A stretch of DNA of 6,436 nucleotides from an uncultured Oscillospiraceae bacterium (GTDB lineage Bacteria; Bacillota; Clostridia; Oscillospirales; Oscillospiraceae), in contig CAUFAM010000068.1 in assembly GCA_959022875.1 (NCBI GenBank), forward strand, positions 1 to 6,436. The letters run 5' to 3'. Both the position numbers and the translations under genes were made by a program. Each line of letters starts with the position of its first letter. Positions within the stretch are counted from its first letter, which is position 1. Shown piece by piece: positions 1-5,493 of the stretch. The notes below the pieces were generated by a model. The model ran no database searches. It had not been told where the DNA came from and saw only the letters and a list, made by a program, of their open reading frames with translations.

Positions 1-1466
1 AGGAACCGCATACCGCCGCTCTGACTGCCACTGCGGCCGCGTCCGTCAAGTCCCCCAAATACATCTTCCTGTTCATCGGCGACGGCATGAGCTACCCCCA
101 GATCCAGTCCACCTCCGACTACCTGGGTGCCCTGAAGGATGCTGACTACTGGCAGGCCCAGCCCAGTCTGGATGACAACCAGGGCGCCATCCTCGACGGC
201 CCCGAGTACCTCAACTTTATGAACTTTGAGGCTGCCGGCTCCGCCGTCACCTATGACTCCAACTCCTTCGCCCCCGACTCCGCTTCCACCGCCACCTCCA
301 TCTCCACCGGCCACAAGACCTATTCCGGTTCCATCAACGTGGACGAGACCGCCACCGTGGAGTATGAGACCATCACCGAGAAGGTTCACGATCAGCTGGG
401 CATGAAGGTGGGCGTCATCTCCTCCGTCAACCTGAACCACGCCACTCCCGCCGCCTTCTATGCCCACCAGGCCAGCCGCAACGACTACTACGACATCGGC
501 CTGGAGCTGGTGGAGTCCGGCTTTGAGTACTTCGCCGGCGGCGGCCTGCTCAAGCCCACCGGCGCGGAAGGCAACCAGGAAGACCTGTACGCCCTGGCGG
601 AGAAGGCCGGTTACGACGTGGTGAAGACCCAGGCCGAGGCCGAGAAGGTCACTGCCGACAGCGGCAAGGTCATCCTCATTGACGAGAACCTGGCCGACGG
701 CGACGCCATGGCCTACGAGCTGGACCGCACCGACGACATGTGGTCCCTGGCTGACTACGTGGAGAAGGGCATTGAGGTTCTGGACAACGACAAGGGCTTC
801 TTCCTCATGTGCGAGGGTGGCAAGATCGACTGGGCCTGCCACGCCAACGACGCCGCCTCCTCCATCCACGACACCCTGGCCCTGGCCGACGCGGTGCAGG
901 AAGCCATCGACTTTGCCGCCGAGCACCCCGACGAGACCCTCATCCTGGTCACCGGCGACCACGAGACCGGCGGTCTGACCATTGGCTTTGCCGGCACCGA
1001 TTACGATACCTACCTCAGCCAGCTGGAGAACCAGAAGATCTCCTTCGCCAAGTTCGACAGCGACTATGTCTCCTCCTACAAGACCAACAAGACCTCCTTT
1101 GAGGCCGTGCTCACCGACATCGAGAAGCTCTTCGGTCTGAAGGTTCAGGGCGAGGAGGGCGACCGTCTGGTGCTCACCGACTATGAGCTGGGCCTGCTGA
1201 AGACCGCCTATGAGAAGTCCATCAACGGCACTGCCACCGGCATGGCCGAGCAGGAGGAGTATGTGGCCTACGGCACCTACGAGCCCCTCACCGTCACCAT
1301 CACCCACATCCTCAACAACAAGTCCGGCGTGTCCTTCACCTCTTACAGCCACACCGGCCTGCCCGTAGCGGTCTTCGCCGACGGCGTCAACGCCGATCAG
1401 TTCAAGGGCTACTACGACAACACCGACATCTTCAACAAGCTGGCTCAAATGCTGGCCGTCAAGTAA
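1..1466 (+). CDS. Alkaline phosphatase, 5'-truncated by the window edge
   Basis: Exported metal-dependent phosphomonoesterase that frees inorganic phosphate from organic phosphates outside the membrane. The reading frame is open from base 3, so the Met codon at 87 is internal: the IGDGM metal-binding motif spans it, with the Asp at 81-83. Counting from Met87 as residue 1, the family landmarks are the nucleophile Ser65 in PDSAST (codon 279-281), HATPAA at 118-123, Arg131 (phosphate-binding Arg of E. coli PhoA), CEGGKIDW at 242-249 with Glu243 and Asp248, His252, TGDHETGG at 289-296 (Asp291, His292), and SHTG with His422. All expected zinc and magnesium ligands are therefore present. The E. coli positions D153 and K328 are His118 and Trp249 here, the arrangement known from Thermotoga maritima alkaline phosphatase. 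487 residues are visible; only the signal peptide and a few residues should be missing. Codon use is strongly biased to C-ending codons, which suggests high expression. No PhoB-type site can be judged because the promoter is outside the window. Confidence 0.96.
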   Translation, partial: EPHTAALTATAAASVKSPKYIFLFIGDGMSYPQIQSTSDYLGALKDADYWQAQPSLDDNQGAILDGPEYLNFMNFEAAGSAVTYDSNSFAPDSASTATSISTGHKTYSGSINVDETATVEYETITEKVHDQLGMKVGVISSVNLNHATPAAFYAHQASRNDYYDIGLELVESGFEYFAGGGLLKPTGAEGNQEDLYALAEKAGYDVVKTQAEAEKVTADSGKVILIDENLADGDAMAYELDRTDDMWSLADYVEKGIEVLDNDKGFFLMCEGGKIDWACHANDAASSIHDTLALADAVQEAIDFAAEHPDETLILVTGDHETGGLTIGFAGTDYDTYLSQLENQKISFAKFDSDYVSSYKTNKTSFEAVLTDIEKLFGLKVQGEEGDRLVLTDYELGLLKTAYEKSINGTATGMAEQEEYVAYGTYEPLTVTITHILNNKSGVSFTSYSHTGLPVAVFADGVNADQFKGYYDNTDIFNKLAQMLAVK

Positions 1467-1484
1467 GCATTCTCTCTCTTCCAT

Positions 1485-1517
1485 GGCCCGCCCCGGCCGT
1501 TCCGGCCGGGACGGGCC
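1485..1517 (+). terminator. GC-rich hairpin after the alkaline phosphatase gene
   Basis: A 15-bp stem (arms 1485-1499 and 1503-1517, one C-A mismatch at 1491/1511) closes a three-base TTC loop, starting 19 bases after the phosphatase stop. The stem is almost entirely G:C. The sequence after it (GTCCACATTCTTACC) has only a scattered T content, so it is not a textbook intrinsic terminator. It may terminate weakly, or act as a 3'-end stabiliser that lets some transcripts enter the next unit. Confidence 0.6.
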
Positions 1518-1555
1518 GTCCACATTCTTACCTCCAGGAAAGCCGGTGATGTTCC

Positions 1556-1945
1556 ATGACACGCATTCCCCTGGGCACGCGCCTGTCCTGTCTGGCCTGT
1601 GCCGCAGCGCTGCTTCTGTCTTTGTTCGCCTACCTCTTTCCGCGCTCCATTCCCCTTTCCACCCAGCCGGAGGCCTCTGCTGCATTTACTCGGGCGGCGC
1701 AAATTTTATCTCACTATTCCGTCCGCCGCTGCGTTCATACGCTCACAGGCCTGCCCAATCCATCCGGCGTCCACGCCATCCGTCTGAGTAACTCTCATAC
1801 ATACCTGTCCTTTCCCGACCACAGCCACGTGATGATCAACGGAATGGTCTACCGGATCGGATGGCTGGACGATTACCAGGGCCTCAAGCTCCTGGACGAG
1901 CTGAGCTGGGCCCTGGGCGTGAATGAAACCTATCTTTCCGTATAA
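1556..1945 (+). CDS. Small membrane-anchored or secreted protein of unknown function
   Basis: 129 residues; I recognise no family. Residues 1-10 are basic and polar, followed by a hydrophobic helix at about 11-28 (rich in Leu, Ala, Cys), then Pro-Arg at 29-30. This looks like an uncleaved signal anchor or a signal peptide with the remainder outside the cell. The rest is a mixed, probably beta-rich segment (HTYLSF at 81-86, VMINGMVYRIGW at 92-103) and a short C-terminal helix (about 107-121). The start is fixed by an in-frame TGA at 1547-1549, which makes ATG 1556 the first possible start; GGTGAT at 1545-1550 is a plausible ribosome binding site 5 bases upstream. Third-position G/C preference matches the neighbours, which supports a real gene. 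Its TAA stop (1943-1945) overlaps the ribosome binding site of the YibE/F gene, so the two are probably co-translated and may work together. No promoter is evident in the 89 bases upstream. Confidence 0.8.
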   Translation: MTRIPLGTRLSCLACAAALLLSLFAYLFPRSIPLSTQPEASAAFTRAAQILSHYSVRRCVHTLTGLPNPSGVHAIRLSNSHTYLSFPDHSHVMINGMVYRIGWLDDYQGLKLLDELSWALGVNETYLSV

Positions 1946-1949
1946 GGAG
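1944..1949 (+). promoter_or_regulatory. Ribosome binding site deciding the YibE/F start
   Basis: AAGGAG lies 9 bases before ATG 1959 and overlaps the stop codon of the upstream gene. An earlier in-frame ATG at 1923 lies inside the upstream gene and has no such site, so 1959 is the better start. Confidence 0.8.
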
Positions 1950-1958
1950 TTGCCATCT

Positions 1959-3128
1959 ATGCCTCACTTCACCCTCTCCCCCCAGTCCCTGCGCTACCAC
2001 GCTCCGGTCTGGGTGTGTCTCATTCTGGTTTTGATCCTGATTGTCCTGCCCACGGGCTACGAAGACAACGTCGTCTTTCAGGAATCGGACATCCGTCCCG
2101 CCCTGGTGCTGGAAACGGACGACTCCACCGTCATCGACACGGGCCTGGTGCGTTCCGGTGAACAGCGCTGCCGCCTGGAAATCCTCAGCGGCCCCTTTAA
2201 AGGGCAGATTACAGAGGGCAAAAACGCCCTCAACGGCTCGCTGGAGCAGGACAAGATCTTTGCCGTGGGAGACAAAGCCCTGGTGCGCATCAACTACGAA
2301 GGGGATCAGATCCTCAGCGTATCCATGATCGATCACTACCGCATGCCCTGGGAGCTGGTGATGGGCGGCATGTTTGCGCTGCTGCTGGTGTTGTTTGCAG
2401 GAAAGACCGGAATCCGGGCGGTGCTGTCCTTCATCCTCACGGTGCTGATGATCTGGAAGGTGATGGTTCCCCTGTATCTGAAAAACTGGAACCCCATCTG
2501 GGTGGGGCTTTTCATCACCCTGGCGCTGACGGTGCTCATCATCGCCCTGGTCTATGGCTTTGACCGGCGGTGCGCCGCCGCTGTGTCCGGCTCGGCTCTG
2601 GGCATTTTGGTCACTTGTATCATGGGCATGGTCTTTACGGATCTCTTTCAGATTCACGGGGCGGTGATGTCCTACTCGGAGAGCCTTCTTTACGCCGGGT
2701 ATCAGGATCTGAATCTCACCCGGATCTTCATGGCCTCCATCTTCATCGGCGCCTCCGGCGCCATTATGGACCTGAGCGTGGACATCACCTCGGCGGTATA
2801 CGAGGTGGTGGAGAAGCGGCCGGATCTGGGCTGGTGGGAAGCCGCCCGGTCGGGCATGAATGTGGGCCGGGCCGCCATGGGCACCATGACCACCACCCTC
2901 CTCTTCGCCTACTCCGGGGGCTATGTTGCCCTGCTCATGGTCTTTATGGCCCAGGGCACTCCCCTGTCCAACATCTTCAACTACAAGTATGTGGCCGCCG
3001 AGCTCATTCACACAGTCATCGGCTCCTTCGGCCTGGTCACCGTGGCCCCCTTCACCGCCCTGTGCGCCGGGTTCTTCCTGGCCAAGGGGAAACACGCGGT
3101 TTGTGAGCAGGAGACAAAGCAGGTATGA
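1959..3128 (+). CDS. YibE/F family multi-pass membrane protein
   Basis: 389 residues, membrane protein of the YibE/F family (named after Lactococcus proteins), whose biochemical role is not established. Visible order: short cytoplasmic start; membrane helix at about 17-31 (VCLILVLILIVL); an extracytoplasmic domain at about 33-127 with the family's small beta-domain pattern (GPFKGQITEGKN at 78-89, VGDKALVRIN at 103-112); then a block of about seven helices at roughly 131-148, 150-171, 179-200, 207-230, 256-276, 313-331 and 350-374. The segment SIFIGASGAIMDLSVDIT (260-277) and the following MNVGRAAMGTMTTTLLFAYSGG (from 300) are the most family-typical stretches, with an Asp271/Asp275 pair in or near the membrane. 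Length is normal for the family. It sits between a small anchored protein and a small zinc-ribbon membrane protein, joined by stop/start overlaps. Function could be transport or assembly at the membrane; I cannot choose between them. Confidence 0.9.
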   Translation: MPHFTLSPQSLRYHAPVWVCLILVLILIVLPTGYEDNVVFQESDIRPALVLETDDSTVIDTGLVRSGEQRCRLEILSGPFKGQITEGKNALNGSLEQDKIFAVGDKALVRINYEGDQILSVSMIDHYRMPWELVMGGMFALLLVLFAGKTGIRAVLSFILTVLMIWKVMVPLYLKNWNPIWVGLFITLALTVLIIALVYGFDRRCAAAVSGSALGILVTCIMGMVFTDLFQIHGAVMSYSESLLYAGYQDLNLTRIFMASIFIGASGAIMDLSVDITSAVYEVVEKRPDLGWWEAARSGMNVGRAAMGTMTTTLLFAYSGGYVALLMVFMAQGTPLSNIFNYKYVAAELIHTVIGSFGLVTVAPFTALCAGFFLAKGKHAVCEQETKQV

Positions 3129-3352
3129 AGCAAAAATTTTGGCTTTGCTGCGGCGTAATGCTGCTGGGCTGTGTGCTCATGCTGGCCGGCTCTCTGACCG
3201 AAAGTTCCCTGCTGTATGTCCCCGGAATTCTGATCTTTTTTGCCGGAGTTCTGCTGGAATTTATGCTCATTCGCTGTCCCTTCTGCCACCGCTATGTGGC
3301 CCTCTATGCCCCGGGCAAATTCTGCCCCCACTGCGGCGGAGAATTAAAATAA
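3125..3352 (+). CDS. Small membrane protein with C-terminal zinc ribbon
   Basis: 75 residues, no named family recognised. Two membrane helices at about 5-22 and 29-48 are joined by a short loop (SLTESS), followed directly by a zinc-ribbon tail with two CxxC knuckles: Cys51/Cys54 (RCPFC) and Cys67/Cys70 (FCPHCGGELK). With a hairpin topology, the Arg at 50 and the cysteine-rich tail would lie in the cytoplasm, where they could bind zinc and contact a partner or nucleic acid. Its ATG overlaps the TGA of the YibE/F gene (ATGA at 3125-3128), and AGGAG at 3109-3113 is 11 bases upstream, so translation is probably coupled. It is the last gene of the unit, followed by a strong hairpin. The partner is likely the YibE/F protein by position; this is inference. 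Confidence 0.85.
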   Translation: MKQKFWLCCGVMLLGCVLMLAGSLTESSLLYVPGILIFFAGVLLEFMLIRCPFCHRYVALYAPGKFCPHCGGELK

Positions 3353-3387
3353 ATCTGCATCACATAGGTTTCTGTCCAGAACCGGCA

Positions 3388-3423
3388 AACAGCCGGCGGC
3401 CCATTCCCGGGCCGCCGGCTGTT
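3388..3423. terminator. Bidirectional hairpin terminator between convergent genes
   Basis: A perfect 15-bp inverted repeat (arms 3388-3402 and 3409-3423, loop ATTCCC) lies 35 bases past the zinc-ribbon gene and one base past the stop of the convergent XRE gene. The arms begin with AACA and end with TGTT, giving a short U-rich end on either strand (GTTCTTAT on +, GTTTGCC on -). The T tracts are short, but the stem is very stable and the position between convergent genes fits termination in both directions. Confidence 0.8.
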
Positions 3424-3424
3424 C

Positions 3425-4045
3425 TTATGATTTCCGTTTTGTCCGCCGCCACCACAGCTTGCGCCCCATATACCGGAGATTGATGACCGCCAGATAGAAT
3501 ACCAGCACCGCCACCCCGGCCGCCAGCCCCACAAGGCCTAATGCAAACCAGGCGCTTGCCGCGGCCAGAATGAGCTGTGCCAGCATGTAGCGCAGTTCCA
3601 GCTTCATATTGTGCCGCCGGCGCTCCAGATCTTGCTCAAAGGACAGGTTCCATACCGTCCACATGGAGCACAGCACCAGCAGGAGCACATTGCCAACGAG
3701 AGGCAGCCAGTCCCAGAGCTCCAGGCCATCCCTCAGTCCCGCCGCACTCCAGGCGCAGGTATAGAGGCTGCCCAGCTGGGCGGAGAGGGCGATGACCGTT
3801 TTGTTCTCCCGGAGCATGGGGTTGTCCTCTCCGTCCCGCACCTGGGCGGAACGGTCCTCCCCCAGAGACTCAAGGGGCACCTGATAGAGTTCTGCCAGAG
3901 CGGCCAGGTTTTCCGCGGTGGGGATGGTCTGCCCTGCCTCCCACTTGGTCACCGCCTGGCGGCTCACCCCCACCCGCTCGGCCACCAGCTCCTGGGAAAA
4001 GCCGGTTTTCTGCCGCAGGGTTTTTAACTGTTCGCCCAAGGTCAT
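3425..4045 (-). CDS. XRE-family regulator with C-terminal membrane domain
   Basis: 206 residues. Residues 1-60 are a Cro/C1-type helix-turn-helix DNA-binding domain (MTLGEQLKTLRQKTGFSQ at the start, with the recognition region SQELVAERVGVSRQAVTKWE at 17-36). Residues 61-81 are a charged linker. From about 84 there are three or four hydrophobic segments (roughly 84-101, 113-133, 151-170, 172-190) separated by a basic stretch (ERRRHNMK at 141-148), ending in a highly basic tail (GRKLWWRRTKRKS). The protein should be tied to the membrane with its DNA-binding head in the cytoplasm, an arrangement common in Firmicutes XRE regulators next to transporter or envelope genes. The frame is open further upstream to 4162, but ATG 4043-4045 has AGGAGG (4054-4059) 8 bases ahead and begins exactly at the domain boundary, so the shorter start is chosen. 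It is divergent from dinB and convergent with the YibE/F unit. Targets are unknown; autoregulation is likely by analogy. Confidence 0.9.
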   Translation of the reverse strand: MTLGEQLKTLRQKTGFSQELVAERVGVSRQAVTKWEAGQTIPTAENLAALAELYQVPLESLGEDRSAQVRDGEDNPMLRENKTVIALSAQLGSLYTCAWSAAGLRDGLELWDWLPLVGNVLLLVLCSMWTVWNLSFEQDLERRRHNMKLELRYMLAQLILAAASAWFALGLVGLAAGVAVLVFYLAVINLRYMGRKLWWRRTKRKS

Positions 4046-4053
4046 GTGTCTCG

Positions 4054-4059
4054 CCTCCT
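4054..4059 (-). promoter_or_regulatory. Ribosome binding site deciding the XRE gene start
   Basis: On the - strand this reads AGGAGG, 8 bases before the ATG at 4045-4043. It rules out the upstream in-frame ATG at 4162, whose extension would also run through the dinB promoter. Confidence 0.85.
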
Positions 4060-4065
4060 GGGGGT

Positions 4066-4094
4066 ATTGTAGCAGGGACGGCCCTTCAAGTCCA
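4066..4094 (-). promoter_or_regulatory. Possible promoter of the XRE gene
   Basis: On the - strand TACAAT (4071-4066) matches five of six -10 positions. TGGACT (4094-4089), 17 bases upstream, matches four of six -35 positions. A start about 7 bases downstream would leave a leader of only some 14 bases that barely includes the ribosome binding site, so the call is tentative. No better pair is seen in the intergenic region on this strand. Confidence 0.4.
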
Positions 4095-4113
4095 GCAACT
4101 GCCCGGCAACTGC
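4095..4113. repeat. Two direct copies of GCAACTGC at 11-base spacing
   Basis: GCAACTGC occurs at 4095-4102 and again at 4106-4113, one helical turn apart, immediately upstream of the proposed -35 of the XRE gene. Each copy has GCA/TGC dyad ends. This could be a tandem operator for the XRE protein or another regulator, but two short copies can also arise by chance. Confidence 0.3.
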
Positions 4114-4133
4114 GTAAATTAACCGCTCTTTCT

Positions 4134-4147
4134 GGAACGTACGTTTG
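4134..4147. promoter_or_regulatory. LexA (SOS) box of dinB
   Basis: GGAACGTACGTTTG matches the Gram-positive LexA consensus CGAACRNRYGTTYC at 12 of 14 positions, with the mismatches at the two outer bases. Its core AACGTACGTT (4136-4145) is a perfect palindrome. It overlaps the -35 hexamer of the dinB promoter, so bound LexA would block RNA polymerase. DNA damage should therefore induce the downstream gene. Confidence 0.88.
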
Positions 4148-4173
4148 ACGTTTGGGTGCCAATATGATATAAT
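4145..4173 (+). promoter_or_regulatory. dinB promoter, sigma-A type with extended -10
   Basis: TTGACG (4145-4150, five of six matches) and a perfect TATAAT (4168-4173) are separated by 17 bases, and TG at 4165-4166 makes an extended -10 (TGATATAAT). Transcription should begin near 4180, about 26 bases before the dinB start. The LexA box covers the left edge of the -35, consistent with a strong promoter that is held off until damage. Confidence 0.92.
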
Positions 4174-4205
4174 GGCCTTAATCACTAGGAAAGGAGGGCG
4201 GCTTT

Positions 4206-5456
4206 ATGGAGCGGATCATCTTTCACTGCGATCTGAATAGCTTTTATGCATCCGTGGAGCTTCTCTCCCACCCGGAGCTGCGCCACCTGCCTGTGGCGGT
4301 GTGCGGCGACCCGGACAGCCGACACGGCATTATCCTGGCCAAAAACGAACCGGCCAAGAAGTTCGGGGTCAAGACCGCGGAGACCATCTGGCAGGCCCGG
4401 AAGAAATGTCCCGACCTGGTCCTCCTCCCCGCCCACCACAGCAAGTACCGGGAGTTCTCCAAAAAGGTCAACGGCCTCTATCAGGAGTATACCGACCTGG
4501 TGGAGCCCTTCGGCATTGACGAGAGCTGGCTGGATGTGACGGGCACCCTCCATCTCTTTGGCGGAGACCCCCGGTCCCTGGCCAACCGCCTGCGCAATGA
4601 GGTGCGAAGCCGCTTCGGTCTGACCATCTCCGTCGGGGTGTCCTTCAACAAGGTCTTTGCCAAGCTGGGCAGCGACTATAAAAAGCCCGACGCCACCACC
4701 GTCATTACCCGGGAAAACTTTCAGGCCATGGTCTGGCCCCTGCCGGTCACCGACCTCTTATATGTGGGCCGGGCCGCCGCCCGGGCCTTTGAAAAGTTCG
4801 GCATCCGCACCATCGGGGATCTGGCCGCCTTTGACCGGGAGAGCCTCTATGCCCTGCTGGGCAAAAACGGCGTGCAGCTGCACGACTTTGCCAACGGCCT
4901 GGACGCCTCCCCCGTGGCCCCCGCCAACCAGCACACCCCGCCCAAGTCCGTGGGCAACGGCTACACCTTCCCCCGCAACCTCCAGGGCCGGGAGGAGATC
5001 CGTGCGGGCATCGCCCAGCTTGCGGATCAGGTGGCTGTCCGCCTTCGCAAGTGCGGCATGAAGTGTCAAGGAGTTTCCCTTGCGATACGTGACCCGGCCT
5101 TTCGGGACCTGAGCCGCCAGCAGCGGCTGGAGTCCCCCACCGATCTAGGGCGGGAGATCAGTCAGGCGGCCATGGAGCTGGCCCAGAGCTGCTGGAACAT
5201 GGACTATCCCGTCCGGGCCCTCACCGTCACCGCCATCTACCTCATCCCCGCCGGAGAGGCAGTGGCACAGCTGAACCTCTTTTCCGGCGCGCAGGAGGAG
5301 AAGCGGGAGAAGCTTCAGAAGCTGGAGGGAGCCATGGACGCCATCCGGGCCAAGTTCGGCCCCGGGGCCATCGCTCCCGCCTCCGCCCCCCGGGATGGGG
5401 GCAAGGAGCGCCACGCTCCGCCGCCCAACGGACACCGGACATACGACGAGGACTAA
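4206..5456 (+). CDS. dinB: DNA polymerase IV (Y-family translesion polymerase)
   Basis: 416 residues; error-prone translesion DNA polymerase that extends stalled primers at damaged template bases. The palm motif FHCDLNSFYASVE (6-18) supplies metal ligand Asp9 and the likely steric-gate residue Tyr14. The second catalytic pair is Asp105-Glu106 in FGIDESWLD (102-110). SVGVSFNKVFAKLGSDYKKP (142-161) is the conserved fingers/palm segment with its lysines. Residues about 182-235 form the thumb with a helix-hairpin-helix (VGRAAARAFEKFGIRTIGDL). The little-finger domain runs about 245-350. A beta-clamp-binding motif QLNLF lies at 355-359. The last 30 residues (Pro, Gly and charged) are probably disordered. 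All catalytic residues are present and length is normal for this group in Clostridia. ATG 4206 has AAGGAGG 8 bases upstream. The gene is read from a LexA-controlled promoter, divergent from an XRE regulator, and the PiT permease gene begins 30 bases downstream. Confidence 0.96.
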   Translation: MERIIFHCDLNSFYASVELLSHPELRHLPVAVCGDPDSRHGIILAKNEPAKKFGVKTAETIWQARKKCPDLVLLPAHHSKYREFSKKVNGLYQEYTDLVEPFGIDESWLDVTGTLHLFGGDPRSLANRLRNEVRSRFGLTISVGVSFNKVFAKLGSDYKKPDATTVITRENFQAMVWPLPVTDLLYVGRAAARAFEKFGIRTIGDLAAFDRESLYALLGKNGVQLHDFANGLDASPVAPANQHTPPKSVGNGYTFPRNLQGREEIRAGIAQLADQVAVRLRKCGMKCQGVSLAIRDPAFRDLSRQQRLESPTDLGREISQAAMELAQSCWNMDYPVRALTVTAIYLIPAGEAVAQLNLFSGAQEEKREKLQKLEGAMDAIRAKFGPGAIAPASAPRDGGKERHAPPPNGHRTYDED

Positions 5457-5467
5457 GTTCATACTCT

Positions 5468-5493
5468 GGGGCATGGAGGTGAAACCATGCCCC
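5468..5493 (+). promoter_or_regulatory. Hairpin over the PiT start: dinB terminator or attenuator
   Basis: A perfect 9-bp inverted repeat GGGGCATGG (5468-5476) / CCATGCCCC (5485-5493) encloses the loop AGGTGAAA and is followed by TGTCTTTTTCTG, a T-rich tail like that of an intrinsic terminator. The ribosome binding site GGAGGTGA (5475-5482) lies in the arm and loop, and the start codon ATG (5487-5489) lies in the right arm. It begins 12 bases after the dinB stop. It could end dinB transcripts, hide the PiT start, or both. Confidence 0.55.

Noticed and set aside
1..86. Possible separate upstream gene or start region before Met87
   Set aside because: The frame is continuous from base 3 and encodes the KYIFLFIGDG part of the phosphatase metal site, so it belongs to the same truncated gene.
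1592..1600. Possible lipoprotein cleavage site (CLAC) in the small anchored protein
   Set aside because: The cysteine lies at the start of the hydrophobic helix rather than after it, and the residue three before it is Cys, so it does not fit a lipobox.
1483..1791. Overlapping + strand frame with an ATG at 1549 six bases after AGGAAAG
   Set aside because: The ribosome-site spacing looks good, but the product (His, Pro, Arg, Ser rich) has no signal or domain and the frame ends in the middle of the better-supported 129-residue gene.
2861..2878. 17-base identity with 4762-4778 (around GTGGGCCGGGCCGCC)
   Set aside because: Both copies lie in coding sequence for VGRAA in unrelated proteins; common codon choice in a GC-rich genome explains it.
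1884..3095. Long open frame of 403 codons on the - strand opposite the YibE/F gene
   Set aside because: Its product is a low-complexity run of Gly, His, Gln, Asp and Pro with no domain, as expected from the mirror of a GC-rich gene with strong third-position bias; it has no ribosome binding site evidence, and the opposite strand holds a recognised family.
4046..4162. 39-residue N-terminal extension of the XRE regulator
   Set aside because: It would place the start inside the dinB promoter and LexA box, and the internal ATG at 4045 has a perfect AGGAGG and begins at the domain edge.
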